NCBI RefSeq assembly: GCF_002836715.1
Contig: NZ_PJAT01000103.1
Coordinates: forward strand, 1 to 43,777
Length of the DNA: 43,777 bases
From: Psychrobacter sp. 4Dc
Lineage (GTDB): Bacteria > Pseudomonadota > Gammaproteobacteria > Pseudomonadales > Moraxellaceae
Direction of reading: 5' to 3'
Every line of letters begins with the position of its first letter. The stretch's first letter is position 1. Below, piece after piece: positions 35,831 through 43,777 of the stretch. The notes beneath the pieces were generated by a model. It was given only the letters and a program-made list of their open reading frames with translations, was not told the origin of the DNA and made no database searches. A program made the position numbers and the translations under genes.

Positions 35831-36520
35831 ATGACTTTTGACAGCGTATTTATGGCAACCCTAGCCGCAATATTATTGACATTAGCAGCACACATAATTG
35901 CACGTGTATTAGCACGTAAATTGTCATGGCTACCGATGGTCATTACCGCACTTGTCCTAGTGCTTGTTTTCCTATTTATACTGCAGTGGGATTACAACAA
36001 CTATTACAGCGCGGCAAAGCCTGTATTTGACCATCTATTGGGATATGTCACAGTACTCTTGGCTGTGCCATTAGCGGCGATGAACTTTAAAGGCTTACCA
36101 GTTAAAAAACTCACTCTAATTGTCGCTATTGCTAGTGTTGTTGGCGCATTACTGCCTATGTCACTGGCCTATTTATTTTCGCTCAGTCATGAGACCCTAT
36201 TGGCTTTCGCTACCCGTTCTGTGACTACGCCGATTGGCCTGAGTGTTGCAGATTTAATCAAAGCACCATTGGCAATGGCTAACCTAATTATCATTGTCTC
36301 AGGTCTGATAGGTGGTACGGTCGCTCGCTTTTTGTTCCGCGGTATCAATGACGACCGAGCCAAAGGTCTAGCACTGGGGTTAGCAGCTCACGCGTTTGGT
36401 ACAGTAGAAGCTTGGCAAATCAGTCACACAGCCGGACGTTATGCCGCATTTGGCTTGGCAGTGAACGGGTTAGTTACCGCAGTTTGGGTACCTATTTTTA
36501 TCAGTGCTATCGGTATCTAG
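35831..36520 (+). CDS. LrgB/CidB-like membrane protein
   Basis: 229 residues with about seven hydrophobic segments. ATRSVTTPIGLSVADLI and LALGLAAHAFGTVEAWQIS are the two conserved LrgB family blocks. It forms an operon with the LrgA-like gene; GGAGAG lies seven bases before the ATG. The pair probably acts in the inner membrane in murein hydrolase control or small-molecule export. The LytSR-type regulator is not adjacent. No obvious terminator follows. Confidence 0.88.
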   Translation: MTFDSVFMATLAAILLTLAAHIIARVLARKLSWLPMVITALVLVLVFLFILQWDYNNYYSAAKPVFDHLLGYVTVLLAVPLAAMNFKGLPVKKLTLIVAIASVVGALLPMSLAYLFSLSHETLLAFATRSVTTPIGLSVADLIKAPLAMANLIIIVSGLIGGTVARFLFRGINDDRAKGLALGLAAHAFGTVEAWQISHTAGRYAAFGLAVNGLVTAVWVPIFISAIGI

Positions 36521-37006
36521 TCATCACTAAAAGTCTACCTAAACTATTCTTATATTTTTAAAAATTTAACCATTAATAGGCTTATCTACTGTTAATGTCA
36601 GATTGAAAATCACCTCGACTATTCAAATGTCATTATTATTTCTTAAAAAACTGAGACACTTTATTTACCTGAACTTATAAACTCAAAAAGCCCACTACAA
36701 ATGGCTCATTAAGTCACTTAGAAAAGTTAGTATATTGATTTATCTAAGGTTATTTAATAATAGAAATCTGATTTTACAACTTAGTTTGTCAATCTGATGC
36801 GCCAAAAAATTATTATATGTTATAGTAAGCAACTATTATTTTTTGTATCTATTACAAGTGGTTCCTTATTGAAAGTGATAATTGCTCAGCTGCTGTCCTC
36901 ACAGTGGGCTAAATAATTCTGCAAAATCAGTAACCGCTTAAGCGCCTAAATCAACGCATATATAGGCAAAATAATTTGCTGTTATTCGATAAAAAGTGAT
37001 TTTACT
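36521..37006. other. intergenic region between lrgB-like and lytic transglycosylase genes
   Basis: 486 AT-rich bases. It contains a 10-base palindrome CGCTTAAGCG (36935-36944) next to a short GCCTA/TAGGC dyad. No coding frame, no RNA gene that I recognise, and no convincing box pair. The promoter of the next gene must be here. Confidence 0.5.
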
Positions 37007-37813
37007 ATGATAAATACGGCTACTTTGATGACTCGCTGCTTATCTCCCCTTTTACTAAGTGCCATTGCTCTTTCGACCTTTTCTGTCGCTGCCAATGCAG
37101 GCAACATGTATATCTACAAAGACAAAGGTGGACAAGTACTGTTGACCAACGTCAATCCTAGTGGAAATTTTGATAAGTTTACGAAAAAAGTAAAAGTAAC
37201 TTATTATAAAGACTCTAAGATGTATGACGGAAGCAGCGATAGCTATGGTAGCAGCGCCGCTAGCAATAGCGGAAGTCGCAACTCTTACGACAGCTACATT
37301 CGTGCGTCCGCTGAGCGCAACGGTGTGGACCCTGCCCTAATGAAAGCAATGATGCACACTGAATCAGCTTTTAATCCAAATGCACGCTCACCAGTAGGCG
37401 CACAAGGCCTGATGCAGTTGATGCCAGCGACTGCGCGCCGATTCAATGTGAGCAATCCTTGGAACCCTGCAGATAATATCGAAGGATCAGCCAAATATAT
37501 TGCATGGCTCATGCGCCGCTTCAACAATAATGTTGAACATGCTGTCGCAGGCTACAATGCGGGTGAAGGCAATGTCGATAAATACGGTGGCATCCCTCCG
37601 TTCAAAGAAACACGTAACTATGTTCAAAGAGTGATGAGCCGTTATCATAGCCTGTATAAAAACGATGCCGGACTGTTTGGTGCAAGTATCAGTGCTAACA
37701 ATCAAACTAGTAGCACCAGTACAAGTAATGGCTTACAAAATGTAAGTTATGCTACTAGCAGCAATGTGAATAGTGCCAGCTATGCCAACTCAGCCTATGC
37801 GGCTTTACGCTAA
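37007..37813 (+). CDS. secreted lytic transglycosylase (SLT domain)
   Basis: 268 residues. A signal peptide ends at ANA (29-31). Residues about 33-65 (YIYKDKGGQVLLTN) resemble the small DUF4124 module. A Ser/Gly/Asp linker follows, then a Slt-type domain at about 95-215. The catalytic Glu is E119 (MMHTESAFNP), with GAQGLMQLMPATARRF and VAGYNAGEGNVDKYGG as the other signature blocks. It should cleave peptidoglycan between MurNAc and GlcNAc, forming an anhydro end. The C-terminus is a Ser/Thr/Asn-rich tail. No lipobox, so periplasmic and soluble. Start has only a weak AAGTGA site. Confidence 0.92.
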   Translation: MINTATLMTRCLSPLLLSAIALSTFSVAANAGNMYIYKDKGGQVLLTNVNPSGNFDKFTKKVKVTYYKDSKMYDGSSDSYGSSAASNSGSRNSYDSYIRASAERNGVDPALMKAMMHTESAFNPNARSPVGAQGLMQLMPATARRFNVSNPWNPADNIEGSAKYIAWLMRRFNNNVEHAVAGYNAGEGNVDKYGGIPPFKETRNYVQRVMSRYHSLYKNDAGLFGASISANNQTSSTSTSNGLQNVSYATSSNVNSASYANSAYAALR

Positions 37814-37830
37814 GCCAGTTATCTAAAAGC

Positions 37831-37878
37831 CAGACATAAAAAAGCCCATTAACGAATTAATGGGCTTTTTTATGTCTG
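37831..37878. terminator. bidirectional terminator between the transglycosylase gene and tsf
   Basis: Perfect 22-bp stem, containing AAAAAAGCCCATTAA and its complement, with loop CGAA. It serves both convergent genes. Confidence 0.95.
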
Positions 37879-37969
37879 GATGCTTTATATCTTGATGCAT
37901 TAAGAGTAATAAAGCCAAACTGTGAGCCACAATTAAGGACTCACAGCCTTATCCAACACTATTTGATAC

Positions 37970-38851
37970 TTACTTGTTAGCAGCCTGAGTTGCAGCAACT
38001 TCAGCAGCGAAGTCTTCTTGCTTCTTCTCGATGCCTTCACCAACTTCTAGACGTTTGAAGCCAAGTACTTTTACGCCTTCAGCTTTTAGGACTTCGCCAA
38101 CTTTCTTGTCGTTGTCCATAACGTATGGCTGACGTAGTAAAGTTACTTCGTCTAGGTACTTACGTAGGCCACCTTCGATCATTTTTTCAACGATGTTATC
38201 AGGCTTGCCAGACTCACGAGCTTTTGCTTCGATGATGTCTTTTTCGCGTGCCAATACGTCAGCAGCAACATCTTCGTCATCTACAGCGACAGGATTAAAT
38301 GCAGCGATATGCATAGCAAGGTTCTTACCAGTGTCAGCGTCGCCACCTTCAAAAGATACCACTACACCGATACGCAGACCATGACGGTATGCAGCGATGT
38401 TAGCACCTTCAAGTGTTTCAACACGGCGAATCTGGATATTTTCACCGATTTTTTGTACTAGAGATACACGTGCTTCTTCAACAGTCTGACCTTCGCCATA
38501 AGACAATTCAGAGATAGCAGCAACGTCAGTTACGTTGTTTTCTAGTGCAAGGTTAGCAACTTTTTCTGCAAATGCAGTGAAGCTGTCATCTTTTGCAACG
38601 AAGTCAGTCTGGCAGTTAACTTCTAACAAGAATGCTTTGTTTTCGCCTTGAGCGATGATGATAGCGCCGTCAGCTGCGATGTTACCCGCTTTTTTAGCTG
38701 CTTTAGCTTGACCAGATTTACGTAGGTTATCAATGGCAACTTCAACATCACCGTTTGATTCTTCTAACGCTTTTTTACATTCCATCATGCCAAGACCAGT
38801 ACGGTCACGCAATTCTTTTACCATTTTGGCAGATACTTTTACTTCTGTCAT
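37970..38851 (-). CDS. tsf: translation elongation factor Ts
   Basis: Guanine nucleotide exchange factor for EF-Tu. The N-terminal UBA-like part has [18 protein letters not shown], and the core has [16 protein letters not shown], both diagnostic. The ATG at 38851 has AAGGTGA six bases upstream; the GTG three codons earlier is part of that site. 293 residues. Second gene after rpsB, with a long spacer that holds a MITE-like element. Confidence 0.97.
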   Translation of the reverse strand: MTEVKVSAKMVKELRDRTGLGMMECKKALEESNGDVEVAIDNLRKSGQAKAAKKAGNIAADGAIIIAQGENKAFLLEVNCQTDFVAKDDSFTAFAEKVANLALENNVTDVAAISELSYGEGQTVEEARVSLVQKIGENIQIRRVETLEGANIAAYRHGLRIGVVVSFEGGDADTGKNLAMHIAAFNPVAVDDEDVAADVLAREKDIIEAKARESGKPDNIVEKMIEGGLRKYLDEVTLLRQPYVMDNDKKVGEVLKAEGVKVLGFKRLEVGEGIEKKQEDFAAEVAATQAANK

Positions 38852-39213
38852 AAGAGTCACCTTAGTATAGTTATGTATAGGAGTGCTGTATTTCTAAATG
38901 CTGTATTTCTATTCGATATCTTGGTATTACTTAAAATCTAGCAGACAGCTCGTTTTGAACGATTACTAATATAGCCATCAATGATGTCAAATAAATAACA
39001 TCTCTACAATATAGCGATATGACCAGTAGGAGCGATAATACTCGCCCAATAGCTACTCGCTTATACGCATGGCATTATTAATAAGGCTTTATTCAATAAC
39101 AAGGCATGACGAGTAAAACTACATCATGCCTATTATGAGCTTATACGCTGTTCAAAACATTATATGGATGCTGATAGAAACACTATCAAGGCATCCTTAC
39201 AAAGTTAAACTTT
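38852..39213 (-). other. rpsB-tsf spacer with two hairpins
   Basis: About 500 bases separate rpsB from tsf. Besides the element at 39216-39347 it holds two hairpins: 39103-39130 (GGCATGA/TCATGCC, 14-base loop) and 39166-39196 (GGATGC plus TGATAG stem with a two-base bulge). Neither has a strong T-run, but either could act as the attenuator known between these genes in E. coli or as an RNase site. A separate tsf promoter is possible. Confidence 0.5.
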
Positions 39214-39215
39214 TT

Positions 39216-39347
39216 GGTGGTGTTCTAAAAAGTATGCTGGCGATAAAAGTCAATAAGAAATCTAAGCTAAGTTCTCTGATTCTATAAAGCTTTCAAGGCT
39301 TCAAAAATTGTTCAAATTTTAATCAGCATACTTTTTGACACACCACC
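39216..39347. mobile_element. MITE-like element with 24-bp inverted ends and 8-bp target duplication
   Basis: The ends are GGTGGTGT-TCT-AAAAAGTATGCTG on the left (39216-39239) and its inverted copy with GTC in place of TCT on the right (39324-39347), so 21 or more of 24 positions match. The 132-bp element is flanked by a perfect 8-bp direct repeat AACTTTTT (39208-39215 and 39348-39355). The 84-base centre has no coding frame. This is the structure of a non-autonomous transposon. 8-bp duplications with GG-starting ends fit several IS families (for example IS1595-like), but I cannot name the parent. Confidence 0.72.
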
Positions 39348-39366
39348 AACTTTTTAAGTCAGCTAC

Positions 39367-40158
39367 TTATTCTGCTGGAGTTGCAGCAGCTTCTTCTGCA
39401 GCTGGCGCTTCCTCAGTTGCAGCAGGTGCTTGCTCAGCTTTACCACCAGCTTGAGTTTGTGCGTATTCTTTACCAGCGATGATAGCATCAGCCATAGAAG
39501 TTACGTACAAAGTCACAGCACGGATAGCATCATCATTAGCTGGGATGATGTAGTCAACGTTGTCTGGGCTAGAGTTAGTATCAACGATACCGATAACTGG
39601 GATACCCAAGTTCTTGGCTTCTTTAATAGCGATAGCTTCGTGATCTACGTCTACTACAAAGATAGCGTCAGGTAGACCGCCCATATCTTTGATACCACCT
39701 AGTGAACGCTCAAGTTTTTCCATATCGCGAGTACGCTCTAGCGCTTCACGCTTAGTCAGCTTAGCGAAAGTACCATCTTCTGCTTGCTTTTCTAGCTCTT
39801 TTAGACGGTTGATTGACTGACGTAGAGTTTTCCAGTTAGTCAACATACCACCTAACCAGCGATGGTCAACGTATGGCATGCCAGCGCGAGCTGCTTGCTC
39901 ACGTACGATACCGCTTGCAGCGCGTTTAGTACCAACAAATAATACTTTGTTTTTCTTAGCAGCTAGGCCGTTTACGTAAGTCAACGCTTCGTTGAACGCT
40001 TTTACGGTGTGCTCTAAGTTGATGATATGGATTTTGTTACGTGCGCCAAAGATGTATGGACCCATTTTTGGGTTCCAAAAACGTGTTTGGTGACCAAAGT
40101 GAGCGCCTGCTTGTAGTAAGTCGCGCATTTCGATTTTGGTTGGATTCTTTGTAGCCAT
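39367..40158 (-). CDS. rpsB: ribosomal protein S2
   Basis: Small-subunit protein on the platform side, needed for S1 binding. The start [20 protein letters not shown] and the blocks [24 protein letters not shown] and [15 protein letters not shown] are typical. 263 residues, with an Ala/Glu/Pro-rich tail of about 30 residues beyond the core. AGGAT precedes the ATG. First gene of rpsB-tsf; in gammaproteobacteria S2 represses its own mRNA through the leader. Confidence 0.97.
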   Translation of the reverse strand: MATKNPTKIEMRDLLQAGAHFGHQTRFWNPKMGPYIFGARNKIHIINLEHTVKAFNEALTYVNGLAAKKNKVLFVGTKRAASGIVREQAARAGMPYVDHRWLGGMLTNWKTLRQSINRLKELEKQAEDGTFAKLTKREALERTRDMEKLERSLGGIKDMGGLPDAIFVVDVDHEAIAIKEAKNLGIPVIGIVDTNSSPDNVDYIIPANDDAIRAVTLYVTSMADAIIAGKEYAQTQAGGKAEQAPAATEEAPAAEEAAATPAE

Positions 40159-40500
40159 GAGAATATATCCTATTGGTTGGGTTATGCCTCCACATCACAA
40201 AAACAGCCTATTTAGCGACACGCATCTGCTACCGGTTAGTTTTCATTAGTAAAGCACTAACAGATCACAAATTAATCAAGTCGCCAAACACCCAGCAATT
40301 TTTTGCCATGATGTGTGTGTCATTGGTTGGTTTAAAAAAAGAAGCTATCGCTAGATTGAAGCAGATGCCCAAATCTAAACTATAAAGTGAATTATAAAAA
40401 ATAGCTGCGCTGTATTTTATCACATAACGCCTCAGAATCTCCAGCAGTTTGTTCGTAGCGTATCAATAAGATAAAAACAAAATATGGCGATAACAAAACA
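40159..40500 (-). promoter_or_regulatory. rpsB promoter and probable S2-responsive leader
   Basis: 463 bases separate rpsB from the next gene, and the first 340 should hold promoter and 5' leader. A hairpin ATCTG/CAGAT (40223-40264) encloses GTTAGT, which can pair with either of two ACTAA segments. The nine-base sequence ATTGGTTGG (plus strand) occurs twice, at 40172-40180 and 40322-40330, the first directly beside the ribosome site. That S2 controls its leader is known for gammaproteobacteria; this leader's match to it is inference. A weak -10 (TAAAAT on the minus strand) lies near 40415-40420. Confidence 0.4.
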
Positions 40501-40530
40501 AAAAAAGCGACACATTTGCATCGCTTTTTT
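40501..40530. terminator. terminator of the CheA-like/CheX cluster
   Basis: AAAAAAGCGA pairs with TCGCTTTTTT around a ten-base loop, about 90 bases after the stop of the last minus-strand gene and upstream of the rpsB leader. Confidence 0.75.
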
Positions 40531-40621
40531 ATGATTATCTTTTTAATAGCTGTTTTTCAAGCAAGGTCAACACTGTCACTCTTTTATAGTTATCACTCGT
40601 TTATAGAGGACTGACTATAAC

Positions 40622-41071
40622 TTATGCAATGCAAATACCAATGACCGCCTTGTAACCACGCCACGTAAATGGTGTGATATAGCTTTGACGATCTTTAGGC
40701 AAATAAGACACGCTTGGCGCACTCTCAACAATGTGCGGCGGCGAGATAATAAACTCTGAACCAAACTCTGTCCGAGCGTTACCTGAGATTGTATTGGCCA
40801 TTTCACCCAACAAATCTTTCATCATCGTGATTGAAGAGTCAGGCTCGCCCATCACTTTGATGACTTCTCGCAACATCGCGCTTGGTGCACTGACATAGAC
40901 GCAACCTTCTAAAGGCCCTGATATCTTAATGACACCGCTATAATCAAAGCCAATCGCGCTTTTGTTGTTATTCAAGTAAGGGGTATCAATTGACACTTCC
41001 GAGCCATCGATTTGCGCAAAAAACGCATTGATCGAGCTTAGAAACACACCCAATTTTTCTACTTTAACCAT
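40622..41071 (-). CDS. CheX-like phosphatase, copy 1
   Basis: 149 residues, single CheX-like domain. The phosphatase signature ExxN is E90 and N93 in LLGEMANTISGNARTEFG. Family members dephosphorylate CheY-type regulators by presenting the Glu and Asn to the phospho-Asp. Last gene of the cluster, 35 bases after its paralog at 41107. The two are the same length and alike throughout (DTPYL, DY-GVI-ISG, GNAR-EFGSEF-IS). The active site looks intact. Probable target is the CheY-like protein at 41587. Confidence 0.88.
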   Translation of the reverse strand: MVKVEKLGVFLSSINAFFAQIDGSEVSIDTPYLNNNKSAIGFDYSGVIKISGPLEGCVYVSAPSAMLREVIKVMGEPDSSITMMKDLLGEMANTISGNARTEFGSEFIISPPHIVESAPSVSYLPKDRQSYITPFTWRGYKAVIGICIA

Positions 41072-41106
41072 AATATATTAATATCCATCTGTATTACGTG
41101 GCAGCA

Positions 41107-41556
41107 TTAATCTTGCAAGCAAACCACAATCTCGCCTACTTGAGAATGCCAAGTGATGGGGATGATAAAAGAACGCTCATCGTTCGGCAACACAATACTT
41201 TGCGGCGCACCTTTGAACACAAATGGTACAGAGATATGAAACTCTGAGCCAAACTCTTTGCGTGCATTGCCTGCGATTGTATTGGCCACTTCCCCAGCCA
41301 GATCTACATAGTTCTCTTCACTTTTATCGGTTTCGCCCATACTGTCTAAGATTGAAGACAGCAAGTCACGCGTCGCCGAAAAATATACCACGCCTTTTTG
41401 GCCACCAGATATACCAATCACGCCTGTATAGTCATGGACTTTTGGCTGTTTGTTTTCTAGTAAGTAAGGGGTATCGGCAATAAGCTCTTCTCCGCCAAAC
41501 TGATCAAAGTAATTACTAATAATGCTCAAAAAAATCTGTAACTTTTGCTCTTTCAT
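41107..41556 (-). CDS. CheX-like phosphatase, copy 2
   Basis: 149 residues. Active-site pair E89 and N92 in LAGEVANTIAGNARKEFG. It arose with the neighbouring copy by tandem duplication, but the two have diverged to roughly two in five identical residues by eye, so they are not recent copies. Both keep the catalytic residues, suggesting separate roles or heterodimers. Located 30 bases after the CheY-like gene, clearly one operon. Confidence 0.88.
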   Translation of the reverse strand: MKEQKLQIFLSIISNYFDQFGGEELIADTPYLLENKQPKVHDYTGVIGISGGQKGVVYFSATRDLLSSILDSMGETDKSEENYVDLAGEVANTIAGNARKEFGSEFHISVPFVFKGAPQSIVLPNDERSFIIPITWHSQVGEIVVCLQD

Positions 41557-41586
41557 AATGATATCTGCTGTAGTCGATAAATGGTG

Positions 41587-41949
41587 TTAGTCTTGCATCA
41601 GCTCATACAAAGACTCGACAAGCTCCTCTTCTGAGAAGGGCTTGCACAAAAAGCCGCTGGCACCCAATGATAATGCCTCAATACCAGTGGCTTTATCGGA
41701 CAATGCTGACACCACTAAAATACGTACTTCAGGATCAATCGCGATGATTTTTTCAATGCATTCTAGCCCATCCATTTGTGGCATGGTTAGGTCCATGGTG
41801 ATTACATCAGGACGATGGACATTGAACTTTTCGATGGCTTGAACACCGCTAGTCGCTGTCGCCACCAGCATGAACTTTCCTGAATCGTATGCACGCTGAA
41901 TACGGTTTCTAATAATATTTGAATCATCAACAATCATTAACTTATACAT
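41587..41949 (-). CDS. single-domain CheY-like response regulator
   Basis: 120 residues, receiver domain only, with no output domain. The acidic pocket is D8-D9, the phospho-acceptor is D53 (VITMDLTMPQMDG), and the conserved Lys is K103 (FLCKPF). SAL at the switch position replaces the commoner SA(T/S). Without an effector domain it must act by protein contact. Lies 61 bases after the kinase gene and 30 before a CheX-like gene, so the kinase is the likely phosphate donor and the CheX proteins the likely phosphatases. Confidence 0.93.
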   Translation of the reverse strand: MYKLMIVDDSNIIRNRIQRAYDSGKFMLVATATSGVQAIEKFNVHRPDVITMDLTMPQMDGLECIEKIIAIDPEVRILVVSALSDKATGIEALSLGASGFLCKPFSEEELVESLYELMQD

Positions 41950-42010
41950 AATTTATCTACTACCTTTAATGAAGTGCTTGTCGTCCCTGACAATATAATT
42001 ACTATTTTGA

Positions 42011-43777
42011 TTAAGCTTTAGGTAAAGTAATGACAAACCGTGTCATCTGACCCAGCTCGCTATTTACATTAAGCTTGCCATCATACTCTTTTACTTTTGC
42101 TTTGATGATATCAAGTCCAACACCGCGACCGCCGTCTTCATCTGCGTGCTCTTTGGTAGAGAATCCAGAAGAGAACAGCTGTTTGAGCAAGTCACCTTTA
42201 CTAAGCTGATTTGCCTCTTCCGTACTGAAACGACCTTCTTCAATCAGTTTATTACGGATGCTGTCGTAGTTGATACCTTGTCCGTCGTCTTGCACAACCA
42301 GCATAAAGTTTGAACCGTTGTCTTGCACTTCCAAATCAATGATCCCAACTTCAGTTTTGCCAGCAGTGTGACGCACACTTGGTGACTCGATACCATGGAC
42401 TACCGCATTACGTAGCAACTGAATACTGATTTCTTTGATTGGCTTTGCAAGATGCGCCGGAATACTGGTTTGGGTTAGCGTCGTACTTTTTAGCTGTACT
42501 CGCTTGCCTTGTCTTGCAGCAATTTCTTTTGTAAATTCATTGTAAAAAGACAATAAATCGTCATCTGCTTCATTGTCTAAGTCGATATCTAGCCCACCAT
42601 CGAAGTCAGCATTGCTAGCTGCATGATCTGCTACTGAATTTTGAGTAGCGACTGGTGCTTGTACGGTTGACGCCTTAGCTGCTGACGGTGCTGAGCGGTT
42701 GATACGCTCACCCAACGTCGCAATCGTGTTCGATAAGCTAAGCAAATCATCCAAATGTACTGCCAATGGCAAGAAGTCATTACCAGACAACTGACCTTGG
42801 TTTTGTAATGCATGTAACTTGTCTTCAGCATCAGAAGCAATCTTTGTAAAGCTATGTAGTTTTAGTGCTGATGCTTCACCTTTTAAGCTATGCATTTCAC
42901 GATAAATAGCTTTCAATTTGCCTTCAAGCTCGTATTGTGAGCTACCAGGATTTTTCAAGATATTATTCATTTTCTCGATATGCGCTTGTGTATTACCAAT
43001 AAACTCATTAATAATCTTTGGATTCACATTCAAGATAGTCGTTAACATCTCAATCTGCATATCGTTTTGTGAACGCTCTTTTTCTAGGCGCTGTTCTAAG
43101 TAGACTGCATCTGATACATCGTTCACGTTGACCAAGATACGGGCAATGTCTTTATTGTCATAAACACGTGAGAATTTAAAATCTAAGAAGCGATTATCAA
43201 GACTCTTGTCTTCAGACAAATTATGCAACATGACTTTGTTTAATGGGTTAAGTGAATCTACCAATTTTTCTTTAACGCGAGGGTTATAGAGCTGTTCAAT
43301 GAATTGCTGTGTGGTCTTGAGGTCTTTATCAGAGATACGGCCACGCAAGACATTGGTAAAGTTTTCCCCTGCCAAGCTATCAGAGCCGATGATATTGTTC
43401 AGCGCTCGAGAATGCTGTTGACCAATATTCAAGTCTTTATCAAGTAGGAAAAGACCTGTATTTACCGTTTCCATAATCTCTTGCGTTTCTTGGCGAGCGG
43501 CAGATGCTTCAGCATCCGTCTCACGTAGACGACGTACAAAGAAGAATACGAAAATTAGGAAGTAGGTAAAGATAGCGGCAACACCAAGTACCTGAATAAG
43601 ACGAATGGTAGTTGCTTGACGTTGTGCGCTATCAAATACGTCTCTTGTCAAACTGTCTAAAGATTCGTTAATAAACAAACTTGATGTCTTCGCCTGTTCA
43701 ACGGCCTGCGTCAATTCATCAGCAGACGTTACCATGATATTATCAGCATCTTTTAGATATGTTTGAATCTTAGGCTC
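42011..43777 (-). CDS. membrane-bound CheA-like histidine kinase (5' end outside window)
   Basis: The reading frame is open to the window edge, so the start is missing; a Met at 43735 is not the likely start. Numbering below is from that Met. An extracytoplasmic part precedes a membrane helix at about 46-67. A PAS-like segment (ETVNTGLFLLDKDLNIG) lies at about 88-205. An HPt-type domain has the phospho-His H282 in REMHSLKGEAS. A linker rich in Ala and Asp follows, then a CheA-like ATPase domain at about 440-574: N box LLRNAVVHGIESP, G1 DDGQGI, G2 GGRGVGLDIIKAKV. It ends there, without the CheW-binding domain of true CheA. So it is a membrane sensor that carries HPt and ATPase modules in one chain. 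Confidence 0.9.
   Translation of the reverse strand, partial: EPKIQTYLKDADNIMVTSADELTQAVEQAKTSSLFINESLDSLTRDVFDSAQRQATTIRLIQVLGVAAIFTYFLIFVFFFVRRLRETDAEASAARQETQEIMETVNTGLFLLDKDLNIGQQHSRALNNIIGSDSLAGENFTNVLRGRISDKDLKTTQQFIEQLYNPRVKEKLVDSLNPLNKVMLHNLSEDKSLDNRFLDFKFSRVYDNKDIARILVNVNDVSDAVYLEQRLEKERSQNDMQIEMLTTILNVNPKIINEFIGNTQAHIEKMNNILKNPGSSQYELEGKLKAIYREMHSLKGEASALKLHSFTKIASDAEDKLHALQNQGQLSGNDFLPLAVHLDDLLSLSNTIATLGERINRSAPSAAKASTVQAPVATQNSVADHAASNADFDGGLDIDLDNEADDDLLSFYNEFTKEIAARQGKRVQLKSTTLTQTSIPAHLAKPIKEISIQLLRNAVVHGIESPSVRHTAGKTEVGIIDLEVQDNGSNFMLVVQDDGQGINYDSIRNKLIEEGRFSTEEANQLSKGDLLKQLFSSGFSTKEHADEDGGRGVGLDIIKAKVKEYDGKLNVNSELGQMTRFVITLPKA

Noticed and set aside
40173..40385. 70-codon plus-strand frame across the rpsB leader
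   Set aside because: No ribosome site, and it overlaps the expected rpsB promoter and leader; the hairpins and repeats there explain the region better.
42011..43735. Full-length kinase starting at the Met at 43735
   Set aside because: The frame stays open for all 14 codons to the window edge, and an extracytoplasmic sensor with one helix after 45 residues would lack its first membrane segment, so the true start is outside.

Overview
The window looks like a chromosomal segment of a Psychrobacter-type gammaproteobacterium (Moraxellaceae). This rests on protein sequence style, moderate-to-low GC, and gene content: rpsB-tsf, ileS-lspA, metX-metW, and serA paired with a D-2-hydroxyglutarate dehydrogenase. 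No species assignment was possible from sequence alone. Nearly everything is core chromosome. There is no prophage, no CRISPR array and no complete insertion sequence; the only mobile-looking item is a 132-bp MITE-like element between rpsB and tsf.

Left part (1-8000), all on the minus strand: a four-tRNA operon (Thr-Tyr-Gly-Thr, in the order found upstream of tufB in enteric bacteria) with its own promoter; trpE; a tail-anchored FHA-domain protein; an exported DUF3298-type protein; prfC (RF3); and an unrecognised lipoprotein. Next, on the plus strand, come ohr (peroxide defence), polA, an unrecognised membrane protein and a small, very acidic protein. Hairpins between polA and the membrane protein leave room for a small RNA at the position where enterics carry Spot 42.

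Middle (13200-29700): hemH (minus), the methionine pair metX-metW (overlapping, plus), a Sel1-repeat protein, and trhO (tRNA U34 hydroxylation). serA is divergent from a D-2-hydroxyglutarate dehydrogenase, a pair expected to work together in serine synthesis. A BLUF blue-light receptor with a C-terminal membrane anchor follows, then a GNAT-nitrilase fusion, a membrane-tethered thioredoxin-like protein, and ileS-lspA (overlapping).

Right part (29800-43777): a cold-shock/DUF1294 membrane protein, fkpB-type PPIase, a Tas-type aldo-keto reductase, a PlsC-type acyltransferase, hflX, an LrgA/LrgB-like pair, a secreted lytic transglycosylase, then tsf and rpsB (minus). The last block is a minus-strand cluster: a membrane-bound CheA-like kinase (cut by the window end), a single-domain CheY-like regulator and two tandem CheX-like phosphatases. 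It contains no CheW, receptor or flagellar gene and is the best candidate here for a little-described signalling system.

Transcription units are well delimited: I see about fifteen hairpin-plus-T-run terminators, many bidirectional between convergent genes. Several genes have non-ATG starts decided by a good Shine-Dalgarno site: TTG for metX, hflX and the 11916 membrane protein, and GTG for the cold-shock/DUF1294 gene.
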